Origin: an uncultured Lachnospiraceae bacterium
GTDB taxonomy: Bacteria; Bacillota; Clostridia; Lachnospirales; Lachnospiraceae
Direction of reading: 5' to 3'
NCBI GenBank assembly: GCA_947086895.1
Contig: CAMUAR010000004.1
Span: 1 to 64,000 of the forward strand
DNA: 64,000 nt
This document shows positions 27,195 to 35,430 of the stretch, in pieces. The notes beneath the pieces were generated by a model. It was not told where the DNA came from. It searched no databases and worked only from the letters and a program-made list of their open reading frames with translations. The first letter of the stretch is position 1. Every line of letters begins with the position of its first letter. The position numbers and the translations under genes are program-made.

Positions 27195-27605
27195 ATGGAT
27201 GATAATATAAAAAAATGTATTATACCGCATGACCATGGACAGGGAACAGAAGAGCTGTTAAAATCCATGCCTTCCGAGAAAGCATTCGGGGAAGCAGCGG
27301 ATATTTTTGCACAGCTTTCCGATGCGACAAGACTTCGAATTTTATGGATTTTGTGCCATAGCGAAGAGTGTGTCAGCGATATTGCCGCTGCTGTGGATAT
27401 GAGCGCACCTGCCGTTTCACATCATTTAAGAAACTTAAAACAAGCCGGGTTTATTCGCAGCAGAAGAGAGGGCAAAGAGGTTCTCTACCGCCTTGAAGAT
27501 ACCGCGGTGGCTTGTCTGGTACATCAGATGGTGGACGGCGTATTCCAGATGAAATGCCCGCGTGTCGCAGGTTTTGATCCCTGCTTGATGGTACATGGAC
27601 ATTGA
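27195..27605 (+). CDS. ArsR/SmtB-family transcriptional repressor
   Basis: 136 residues. A winged helix-turn-helix typical of ArsR/SmtB metal sensors: LSDATRLRILWIL, the recognition helix MSAPAVSHHLRNLKQAGFI, and the wing SRREGKEVLYRL. Possible metal ligands are seen at the N-terminus (CIIPHDHGQG), in the last helix (Asp and His in EDTAVACLVHQ) and in the C-terminal tail (MKCP, PCLMVHGH). The ELCVCDL-like arsenic/cadmium motif is reduced to ECVSD, so a different metal or site is likely. AAATGGAGTG precedes the ATG. No efflux pump gene is adjacent, so its target is unknown. Confidence 0.9.
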   Translation: MDDNIKKCIIPHDHGQGTEELLKSMPSEKAFGEAADIFAQLSDATRLRILWILCHSEECVSDIAAAVDMSAPAVSHHLRNLKQAGFIRSRREGKEVLYRLEDTAVACLVHQMVDGVFQMKCPRVAGFDPCLMVHGH

Positions 27606-27700
27606 TTACAGAAAATATAGTTCACAAAGACTGCAAACAGGGAAAGGAGCGTCGCGTTCCGCTGCTGAAAAGCTGTGGTTTCTTGTGCCTTTAAAAAATT

Positions 27701-28615
27701 ATGAATGATAACGATAAAATAGGAGAACTTATTATTACAGATCCAATCGAACCCCATGCTTACAAGGGGAGAATGGAGATCAAGCGCGCAGTGATTCAGG
27801 ACGGCGTAAAGGCACTGCCGGATTATGCATTTGCTGAGTGCAGAAATTTGACGGAAGTTGTTCTGCCAGCTTCCATGCAGGAACTTGGAAAACATACATT
27901 TTATAACTGCCGCAGTCTGCAAAAGCTTTCCATTCCAGCAGGGCTGTTATCCGTGGGAGACGGGGCATTTAAAAACTGTTTATCGCTCTGGAAACTTGCT
28001 TTTTATGGAATAAAGGAAGATGAAGATCAATGTGTGCGCAAAGTGCTGTTCGATATCGAGCAGGAAGTAGAACTTACGCTTTTTTATACGGAGAAAGAAC
28101 AGACAAAAACAGATCAGAATACAGCGCGGCTTGTAATGCCTCAGTATGACTATCAATATGTGGCAAATGAACCAGCGCGCATTTTTTCAGAAATTAGTTA
28201 TGGAACAGGACATTATTATAGAAAATGTATCAATACAAGCAAAATTGAGTTTGATGTGTACGATAATTTATTCGACAGATCAGCGAGAGAAAATACAGTG
28301 CGGACGGTCTCAGAACAATGTATTGCAAGATTAAAATTTCCGTACCGTTTAAGTGAAAAAGCGCAGGAGCAGTATACGACTTATCTTTCTGAGCATTTCG
28401 ACCAGGTTGTGATAAGACTGATACAGGAAAGCGCAGTGAAACAAGAATCATTGGAAAAATTGCTGTGGCTCGGAGATTTTGGGGTTCTAAATCGCGAGCG
28501 GATGCCAAGGGCGATTGAGATCGCACAGGAATACCAGAATACAGAAGTAATTTCCTGGCTGATGGAATATCGCAGCAAGCATTTTCAGCCAGCGAAAAAA
28601 AGATTTGAATTGTGA
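27701..28615 (+). CDS. BspA-type leucine-rich repeat (LRR_5) protein
   Basis: 304 residues. Residues about 25-110 hold LRR_5-type repeats seen in BspA proteins: AVIQDGVKALPDYAFAECRNL, then TEVVLPASMQELGKHTFYNC and LQKLSIPAGLLSVGDGAFKNC, each cut short here. The remainder is alpha-rich without a known motif. No signal peptide, so it is cytoplasmic, unlike surface BspA proteins. The ATG has no strong ribosome site. Its stop lies 8 bases before the next start (a VWA protein), and an AAA+ ATPase follows, so the three probably work together. It may act as a substrate adaptor; that is inference. Confidence 0.8.
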   Translation: MNDNDKIGELIITDPIEPHAYKGRMEIKRAVIQDGVKALPDYAFAECRNLTEVVLPASMQELGKHTFYNCRSLQKLSIPAGLLSVGDGAFKNCLSLWKLAFYGIKEDEDQCVRKVLFDIEQEVELTLFYTEKEQTKTDQNTARLVMPQYDYQYVANEPARIFSEISYGTGHYYRKCINTSKIEFDVYDNLFDRSARENTVRTVSEQCIARLKFPYRLSEKAQEQYTTYLSEHFDQVVIRLIQESAVKQESLEKLLWLGDFGVLNRERMPRAIEIAQEYQNTEVISWLMEYRSKHFQPAKKRFEL

Positions 28616-28623
28616 GGAGAACA

Positions 28624-30138
28624 ATGCAGGGGCAAAAGCAGAGGGGCGAGTTGGAAAAATTGGGAAAACGTATTCTTGGTGCATCAAGGGATGAATTATA
28701 TTTGTCTATGCGTTTTTTGGATGCGGCATTTGCTGAACTTCCCTATGAGATGAACTTAAAAACAAAGTTTTTAGGAACAGACGGCAATATTTTGTATTTT
28801 AATCCAGTGTTTTTAATGCAGCAATACCGTCAAGATACTGTGGCGGTCAATCGAGCGTATCTTCATGCGGTGTTTCATTGTCTGTTTCGCCATGTTGCAA
28901 ATATCGGAGAGCGGGATCAGGAACTTTGGGATTTATCGTGTGATATTGCAGTGGAGGAACTGATGGATTCCATGGAGGACAAGTCATTAAAACAGCTTGT
29001 CCCAGAAGAACGAGAAGAATTGTACAAACAGCTTCATAAAAAAATGAAGGTGTTGACAGCCGAAGGAATATACCATTATTTAAAAAAAGAAAAGCCTACC
29101 ATCGAGCAGCTTCTACATTGGGAACGGCTCTTTTTTGTTGACGATCATCAATTTTTCTGCGCGCCAAAAAGAACAACAAAAAGCAGCAACGGGGGAGATA
29201 ATTCCGAGAAAAACAACTTGAAGCAAGAAAAACCCGAAGAAAATAATTCCAAAGAAAACAGCTTGGAACAAGAAAATAATTCCGAGAAAAACGATTTAGA
29301 ACAAGAAAATAGTTCCAAAGAATACAACAATAAAACAAATAATAACAACAGCGAAAGAAGACTTTTTCGCCAAAAGGAACTTGAGAGATTATCGCAGCGT
29401 TGGAAACATATCAGTGAAAATATGAGAACAAACTTGGAAACTTTTGGGCGAAATGCCGGAGTGCGGGCAGGAGGGCTTCTTGCAAGCCTTGTGATCGAAG
29501 AGCGCGAGCAGTATCATTATTCTGATTTTCTTCGAAAATTTACAAGACTGCACGAAGAACAGCGGTTGTCAGAAGAGGAATTTGACACGGCATTTTATAC
29601 TTACGGGCTGCAATTATATGGAAATCTTCCTCTTGTTGAACCGCTTGAATACAGGGAACAAAATAAGATCAGCGAGCTGGTTATTGTGGTGGATACTTCC
29701 GGTTCCTGCCAGGCGGACGGAGTACAGGAATTTTTAAAGGATACATTTGCAGTATTAAAAGACCAAGGTTTGTTTACAAGACATTATCGAGTACATTTGC
29801 TTCAATGTGATACGGTTGTGCATTCTGACTTGTTGATTGCCAATGCAGAGCAGGCAGGCGCAGCACAGCGGGAATTTAAAATGTACGGAGGAGGCGGAAC
29901 AGATTTTCGGGCTGCTTTCGAATATATTAAAGAAAAACAGGGCGAAGGACAATTTACAGGGATTCAGGGGCTGCTTTATTTTACAGATGGCTATGGAACA
30001 TTTCCAGAGCAAAAGCCGAATTATAATACCGCATTTTTATTTTGGCGGGACGATTATGAAGATATTCCAGTTCCTGCTTGGGCGTATAAAATGTTACTGT
30101 ACAAAGAAGATCAAATTGCAAAAGAAATAAGGGTTTAA
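28624..30138 (+). CDS. VWA/metallopeptidase-like protein (DUF2201 type)
   Basis: 504 residues. The N-terminal part (about 1-160) resembles the putative metallopeptidase region of DUF2201 proteins: AYLHAVFHCLFRHV contains spaced histidines, and WDLSCDIAVEELM follows. A low-complexity stretch (about 185-245) carries imperfect Asn/Glu/Lys repeats (NNSEKNDLEQENSS). The C-terminal VWA-like domain has the MIDAS motif DTSGS and GGGGTDF. GAGGAG precedes the chosen ATG at 28624; an upstream alternative at 28612 overlaps the previous gene. VWA proteins with a MoxR ATPase usually work as chaperone-like machines; the AAA+ gene follows 82 bases downstream. Confidence 0.86.
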   Translation: MQGQKQRGELEKLGKRILGASRDELYLSMRFLDAAFAELPYEMNLKTKFLGTDGNILYFNPVFLMQQYRQDTVAVNRAYLHAVFHCLFRHVANIGERDQELWDLSCDIAVEELMDSMEDKSLKQLVPEEREELYKQLHKKMKVLTAEGIYHYLKKEKPTIEQLLHWERLFFVDDHQFFCAPKRTTKSSNGGDNSEKNNLKQEKPEENNSKENSLEQENNSEKNDLEQENSSKEYNNKTNNNNSERRLFRQKELERLSQRWKHISENMRTNLETFGRNAGVRAGGLLASLVIEEREQYHYSDFLRKFTRLHEEQRLSEEEFDTAFYTYGLQLYGNLPLVEPLEYREQNKISELVIVVDTSGSCQADGVQEFLKDTFAVLKDQGLFTRHYRVHLLQCDTVVHSDLLIANAEQAGAAQREFKMYGGGGTDFRAAFEYIKEKQGEGQFTGIQGLLYFTDGYGTFPEQKPNYNTAFLFWRDDYEDIPVPAWAYKMLLYKEDQIAKEIRV

Positions 30139-30220
30139 AAATATACAAAAATCATAAAAAGTTCAGGAAAGTTTTTCTGATAAGATAAGATCGCTTGTTG
30201 GCGGCAGAATGAGAGGAAAT

Positions 30221-31744
30221 ATGAATATTAAACGCGCAAAAACAGAAATCAAAAATACTTTGCAGGCTTATCGAAAGAAAAAAGAAGATGGTTCTTATGT
30301 AATTCCAGCGGTGCGGCAGCGCCCAATGCTTCTTATTGGTCCGCCGGGAATCGGAAAAACTGCAATTATGGAACAAGTTGCGGCGGAGTGCAAAGTAGGT
30401 CTGGTAGCTTACACAATTACTCACCATACAAGACAAAGTGCAGTAGGGCTTCCATTTATTGAGAAAAAATATTACGGTGGAAAACAGTATGCAGTAACAG
30501 AATATACAATGAGCGAAATTATCGCATCGGTTTACGAGTGCATAGAAGAAACCGGCGTGCAGGAAGGAATTCTTTTTATTGACGAGATTAATTGTGTGTC
30601 AGAAACCCTTGCTCCTACAATGCTGCAATTTTTACAGTGCAAAACTTTTGGCAATGAGCGCGTGCCGGAAGGATGGCTGATTGTCGCGGCAGGTAATCCT
30701 GCGGAGTACAATCGCTCTGTACGCGAATTTGATATTGTGACGCTCGACCGCGTAAAATATATAGAATTAGAAGCAGATTATGATGTATGGAAAGAGTATG
30801 CTTACCGTCAGCGCATACATGGGGCAGTGATTTCTTATCTTGATATCCGACGCGAAGACTTTTATTCGATTCATCAGAATGTGGATGGAAAGCAGTTTGT
30901 AACTGCGCGCGGCTGGGAAGATTTATCGGAGTTTTTATATGTGTGTGAAGAACTTGAAATTCCAGTGGATGAGGATGTTGTAAGACAATATATCGCACAC
31001 AAAAAGATTGCAAAAAACTTTGCAGCATATCTTGAACTATACCGAAAATACCAAACGGATTACAATATAAATTCCATCTTGGCAGGAGACTATGCAGGTT
31101 TTGCCGTTGGAAGATTGAAAAATGCGTCTTTTGATGAGCGTTACAGCGTTCTGTCGCTTTTGGTTGACCAGCTTTCCGAGGAGTTCAGAACTACGTGGAT
31201 GGAGGATTCTATTCTTACGAAATTGTATGAAATACTGAAAATGGCGAAGGAACTGCTGACTCAGGATAAAGATTACGATGCATTTTTAAATTTGCAGGAT
31301 ACATTGCAGAAACAGGAGGAACTGCGCTGCAAACGTGTACGAAAACCCGAAGAACAGAAAGCGATGTACATGGCATTACAGCATTTTTCTGCTCTCTGTC
31401 AAGAGGTAAAACTTTCAGGAAATTCCGATCCAGACGCTGCATTTAAAATTTTAAAAGGGCGTTTTGGAGAAATGACAGTACAGCAAGAACAGCAGGTGTC
31501 AGCAGCGGGAAAGATGCTGGATTATTGTTTTTGCTTTCTTGAAGAAACGTTTGGCGAGGGGCAGGAACTTGTTATTTTTTTGACGGAATTATCTCTAAAC
31601 TATTATTGTATGGAGTATATCAGTCAATATGGAAATAAAGCTTATGAAAAATACAACCAGGAATTGTTGTTTCAGAATCGTAAAAACAATCTTTTGCGGG
31701 AAATTGACCAGTTGGTTATGGCAGAGCCAAAGATTGAATTGTAA
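30221..31744 (+). CDS. MoxR-like AAA+ ATPase
   Basis: 507 residues. A single AAA+ module: Walker A GPPGIGKT (residues 40-47), Walker B GILFIDEIN, sensor 1 LIVAAGNPAEYN and an arginine-rich segment after it. The C-terminal half (about 250-507) is helical with no known domain, making it longer than typical MoxR proteins (about 330). The start at 30221 has GAGAGG 4 bases upstream. Paired with the VWA protein upstream; such ATPases use ATP to load or remodel partners for the VWA protein. Function of the pair here is unknown. Confidence 0.9.
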   Translation: MNIKRAKTEIKNTLQAYRKKKEDGSYVIPAVRQRPMLLIGPPGIGKTAIMEQVAAECKVGLVAYTITHHTRQSAVGLPFIEKKYYGGKQYAVTEYTMSEIIASVYECIEETGVQEGILFIDEINCVSETLAPTMLQFLQCKTFGNERVPEGWLIVAAGNPAEYNRSVREFDIVTLDRVKYIELEADYDVWKEYAYRQRIHGAVISYLDIRREDFYSIHQNVDGKQFVTARGWEDLSEFLYVCEELEIPVDEDVVRQYIAHKKIAKNFAAYLELYRKYQTDYNINSILAGDYAGFAVGRLKNASFDERYSVLSLLVDQLSEEFRTTWMEDSILTKLYEILKMAKELLTQDKDYDAFLNLQDTLQKQEELRCKRVRKPEEQKAMYMALQHFSALCQEVKLSGNSDPDAAFKILKGRFGEMTVQQEQQVSAAGKMLDYCFCFLEETFGEGQELVIFLTELSLNYYCMEYISQYGNKAYEKYNQELLFQNRKNNLLREIDQLVMAEPKIEL

Positions 31745-31857
31745 CAGTAAATTAGAATTATAGTCAGACATTATTGAAAAAGTTGGAGAAAAGTATTACA
31801 ATAGTAGATATTGCTGCGTGTGCGGCAGAATTGAGAAGAAAGAGGAAAGATTTGGTT

Positions 31858-32655
31858 ATGCCAGAAGGAATCTTTGACACACATGCACATTATGATGATA
31901 AGGCATTTGACCAGGACCGAGAGCAGATTTTGGAAAGCCTTGCAGAAAATAAAATTTGTGCTGTCGTTGATGTGGGTGCAGATTTAAAAAGTACGCAGAG
32001 AGCAGTTGCGCTTGCACAAAAATATCCGTATGTGTATGCCGCTGCGGGAATTCATCCGACGGAAACGAAAGACTGTAATCAGGAGATATTTCAGCAGCTG
32101 ACTGCGCAGGCGGCAATGCCAAAGGTGGTTGCAATCGGTGAGATTGGATTGGACTATCACTGGGATACGCCGCGCGATCTACAAAAAAAATGGTTTGAAA
32201 AACAGCTTTATCTGGCGGTGGAAAAGGACATGCCAGTGATTATCCATAGCAGAGATGCAGCTGAGGACACCTTTCGTATGCTGAAGGAGGCATGGAATTA
32301 TGCAAAACAGAAAGAGAAAAAGCTTTCTGGAGTGATTCATTGTTTTTCTTACGAGGTAGAACTTGCGAGAGAGTATGTAAAGATGGGCTTCTGGCTTGGC
32401 ATCGGCGGAGTTGTAACGTATAAAAACGCGCGCAAAACAAAACAAGTTGTAAAAGAAATTTCATTAGAGAATATTGTACTTGAAACAGACTGCCCATATT
32501 TGACGCCGGAACCACACCGAAAGGAAAGAAATTCATCTTTGTATCTGCCGTTTGTGGCTGAGGAAATTGCAGCAATAAAAGAAATTACGGTACAGGAAGT
32601 AATTCAGACAACAACGAAGAACGCAAAAAGATTGTATCGTGTGGAAATATTATAA
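31858..32655 (+). CDS. TatD-family metal-dependent hydrolase
   Basis: 265 residues, normal for TatD/YcfH-type DNases. Metal-ligand motifs in order: FDTHAHYDD, the Glu in IGEIGLDYHW, HSRDA, IHCFSY, and ETDCPYLTPE with the conserved Asp. The start at 31858 is chosen because the family begins directly before FDTHAH; AGAGGAAAG lies upstream. The frame is open further upstream to 31774 without a better site. In many Firmicutes tatD is followed by rnmV and rsmA; here an unknown gene replaces rnmV. Confidence 0.93.
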   Translation: MPEGIFDTHAHYDDKAFDQDREQILESLAENKICAVVDVGADLKSTQRAVALAQKYPYVYAAAGIHPTETKDCNQEIFQQLTAQAAMPKVVAIGEIGLDYHWDTPRDLQKKWFEKQLYLAVEKDMPVIIHSRDAAEDTFRMLKEAWNYAKQKEKKLSGVIHCFSYEVELAREYVKMGFWLGIGGVVTYKNARKTKQVVKEISLENIVLETDCPYLTPEPHRKERNSSLYLPFVAEEIAAIKEITVQEVIQTTTKNAKRLYRVEIL

Positions 32656-32818
32656 GAAAACAGTATAATTCTGGCAGTTTCATTGTTGAAAAATAAATAA
32701 TTATCTTTTCTATAATGGCTGTATTACTGATTTTTGAGAAATTTGTAAACTGGCAATCAAAAATAAATCGGAGTTTGCAACGGTAATTTTATTGTGAATC
32801 CGGGAAAGGATCAAGAAG

Positions 32819-33277
32819 ATGGCAGAACAAAACCGACTGATTTTATGGGGGTGGTTCAGCCCTGAAATTGTTAAAAGCAAACTCATACCGGATATGGAGA
32901 AAAATATTCGGAAATTTGGAGTAATATCCCCAGCTGCTTATGAGGTATTTCAAAAAAATAAATATGCGGACAACAGTTTATATTTTCATCATTCCTATGC
33001 GGAGAAGGATATACAAATTGGGCAGAGATACACACAGATCGCATTGATGAAGAATTACGAAATATTGCCGGACTCAATTCAGACCTGCCATTCCGAGGTA
33101 ATATGTTTTTTTACCTGTAATCCTAAGATGCAGCCTTCGGAATCGGCGATGCGCGGGCATCACGAGAGCAGTCTGATACAATTTGAACAGGGAATTCCAC
33201 AAATTATTTATGATGAATTATTTGAGATAACAGAATTACCTTTTTGTCCAACTGAAAAACGAATATGTCTTTACTAG
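32819..33277 (+). CDS. Hypothetical protein between tatD and rsmA
   Basis: A 152-residue cytoplasmic protein with no recognised domain. It begins with LILWGWFSPEIV and contains four cysteines and several histidines but no obvious metal site. AAGGATC precedes the ATG. It lies 30 bases before rsmA, probably in the same unit, in the place where ribonuclease M5 (rnmV) is found in many Firmicutes. It does not resemble M5 (no Toprim motif). Confidence 0.65.
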   Translation: MAEQNRLILWGWFSPEIVKSKLIPDMEKNIRKFGVISPAAYEVFQKNKYADNSLYFHHSYAEKDIQIGQRYTQIALMKNYEILPDSIQTCHSEVICFFTCNPKMQPSESAMRGHHESSLIQFEQGIPQIIYDELFEITELPFCPTEKRICLY

Positions 33278-33307
33278 AATAAAATTATATAAGTTGGGAG
33301 CATGTAA

Positions 33308-34174
33308 ATGGCGACGTTAGGAGAACCCAAAAATACGATTGAGATATTGAATAAATATCATTTTATTTTTCAAAAACGATACGGGCAAAATTTTCTTATT
33401 GATACGCATGTACTTGAGAAAATTATCCGTGCCGCTGCGATTACAAAAGAAGATATGGTGCTGGAGATTGGTCCGGGCATCGGGACGATGACACAGTATC
33501 TTTGTGAAAATGCAAGAGAAGTTGTGGCGGTTGAGATTGACAAAAATCTGATACCAATTTTACAGGAAGATACATTAAAAGAATATCACAATATCACAAT
33601 TATCAATGAAGATATTTTAAAACTTGATCTAAAAAAACTTGTGATGGAAAAAAACGAAGGAAAACCGGTAAAAGTTGTGGCAAACCTGCCGTATTATATT
33701 ACAACGCCAATTATTATGGGTCTGTTTGAAAAACATATCCCGCTTGAAAATATTACGGTTATGGTGCAGAAGGAAGTGGCGGATCGAATGCAGGCAGCAC
33801 CGGGAAACAAGGACTATGGCGCATTATCTCTCGCAGTGCAGTATTATGCGGAACCTTATATTGTGGCGAATGTGCCTCCGAATTGTTTTATGCCCCGCCC
33901 AAATGTCGGCTCGGCAGTAATTCGTCTTACATTGCATGAAAAACCGCCTGTACCAATCAGGGATGAACAGCGAATGTTTCAGCTGATCCGCGCGGCGTTT
34001 GGTCAGCGGAGAAAAACTTTGGTGAATGCTCTGATGAGCATCGAAAAACAAGGTGGAGAACCAATAAACAAGGAGGCGGTATCCGCTGCGCTTCAGGAGA
34101 TGGGATTGTCGCAGACTGTGCGGGGCGAAGTTCTTACATTACAACAGTTTGCAAGTTTATCTGAATTACTCTGA
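33308..34174 (+). CDS. rsmA: 16S rRNA dimethyladenosine transferase RsmA (KsgA)
   Basis: 288 residues, the normal length. It dimethylates two adjacent adenines in helix 45 of 16S rRNA using SAM. Visible motifs: RYGQNFLID near the start, SAM loop EIGPGIGTMT, acidic loop AVEID, NEDILK, and the catalytic NLPYYITTP. The C-terminal segment with FGQRRKTLVNAL is also canonical. GGGAG lies upstream of the ATG. Loss of this enzyme is known to give kasugamycin resistance. Identification is secure. Confidence 0.97.
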   Translation: MATLGEPKNTIEILNKYHFIFQKRYGQNFLIDTHVLEKIIRAAAITKEDMVLEIGPGIGTMTQYLCENAREVVAVEIDKNLIPILQEDTLKEYHNITIINEDILKLDLKKLVMEKNEGKPVKVVANLPYYITTPIIMGLFEKHIPLENITVMVQKEVADRMQAAPGNKDYGALSLAVQYYAEPYIVANVPPNCFMPRPNVGSAVIRLTLHEKPPVPIRDEQRMFQLIRAAFGQRRKTLVNALMSIEKQGGEPINKEAVSAALQEMGLSQTVRGEVLTLQQFASLSELL

Positions 34175-34322
34175 TTTGTAAACTTATATTTTTGTATTTA
34201 TAAAAATATAAAAAATCCACATATCAGTATTTTTCCGAAAAGCGAGTAAAGAAGAAATATTTTCTGCTCGGTTATTAAAAAATGGAGACGGACGCTACAG
34301 GAGAAGGAAGGGGAAAGATGGA

Positions 34323-35204
34323 ATGTTTCGATTAAAGATATTGAAGCAGCTGAATGGGAGAAAGCGCGAGGAGGTGCGCGAACTTGAAAATGCGTGCCGT
34401 ATGCATGACCATATTGAAGGCGGTGTTCTTCTTGCGGGGGATGAGGGAAGAGAGGGAAAACCAATATTTTTTTTATGTTATCATAATGATTTTCTTGCTG
34501 GTTTTGCAATGATGCACCAGATCGGGGATGGTGCAGCGGAAGTATGCAGTTATGTTCATCCAGAATATCGCGGAAAATCTCTGTTAAAAAGACTTTTAAA
34601 AGCGGCGCGCAAAGAAGCGTTAAACAATGAAATAACAACGATGAATTATATGATTGAACCACACCAATCTGAGGTGATTGATCAGATGGTTCAAGAAAGA
34701 TATTTTGAATATATAAATTCGGAATATTTAATGGAATGGAAATATTCGTATCCGCTTCAAAAAACAAACGAACTTGAAGTATATGCTTTGGATGAAAGAT
34801 GGCATGAGGATGCTGCCAGACTTCTTGCAGGTTTATTTTCGATGAACTTTCAGGAAGCAAAACAGCGTATACAGCAGTTTGAAGTGGATGGCTGTGAGTA
34901 TTATGGGGCTTGGCAAAAAGAAGTGCTTGTCGGGATTTTCTGTCTTTTAAAAGGGCAGGAAAGCGTCTATATTTTTGATTTTGCAGTGGATGGAGATTAT
35001 CAGAAACGCGGTATCGGAAAAACAATGTTAAAAGAGCTGATTCGGATTGTGCAAAAAGAAGCGCAGGACGCGAACACAGAACAGAAAAAAATTCGCATTC
35101 AGACAGGCAGTAACAATGGCACGGCGTTTCGGCTGTATCAAAAAAATGGATTTCAGGTTATTTCACAGAGAGATTACTACCGCATTAATTTTATAGGCAT
35201 ATAA
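34323..35204 (+). CDS. Tandem GNAT acetyltransferase
   Basis: 293 residues with two GNAT-like halves. The first (about 30-130) carries a motif-A-like YRGKSLLKRLLKA; the second (about 150-290) has the clearer YQKRGIGKTMLKELI and ends with NNGTAFRLYQKNGFQVI, the typical acetyl-CoA fold signature. The ATG at 34323 follows GGAAGGGGAAAG. It is a single gene ended by a bidirectional hairpin. The acceptor substrate is unknown. Tandem GNATs often keep one active and one structural half; the C-terminal half looks the active one. Confidence 0.88.
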   Translation: MFRLKILKQLNGRKREEVRELENACRMHDHIEGGVLLAGDEGREGKPIFFLCYHNDFLAGFAMMHQIGDGAAEVCSYVHPEYRGKSLLKRLLKAARKEALNNEITTMNYMIEPHQSEVIDQMVQERYFEYINSEYLMEWKYSYPLQKTNELEVYALDERWHEDAARLLAGLFSMNFQEAKQRIQQFEVDGCEYYGAWQKEVLVGIFCLLKGQESVYIFDFAVDGDYQKRGIGKTMLKELIRIVQKEAQDANTEQKKIRIQTGSNNGTAFRLYQKNGFQVISQRDYYRINFIGI

Positions 35205-35260
35205 TATAATACCAGATGTGTCTGAAAATAACCAGAAAATTATTTAAAATAAAATCATTG

Positions 35261-35304
35261 TGCGGGAGTTTTAGTTCAAGTTTCTTTTGAATCAAAACTC
35301 CCGC
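35261..35304. terminator. Bidirectional terminator between convergent genes
   Basis: TGCGGGAGTTTTAGTTCAA pairs (one G-U) with TTGAATCAAAACTCCCGCA. On the minus strand a T-rich tract follows, fitting the ABC-F gene; the plus-strand acetyltransferase gene ends 57 bases before it. Confidence 0.75.
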
Positions 35305-35430
35305 AAATTTAAAAGATCATTTCAATATTGTGCAAAGGGCAAGAATAAGTTTTCAAGTATTATACAGCACAAATTTACAAAAATCATGTTATAGAAATTA
35401 AATAATGAAAGCACTGGGTTTATATTTTTA

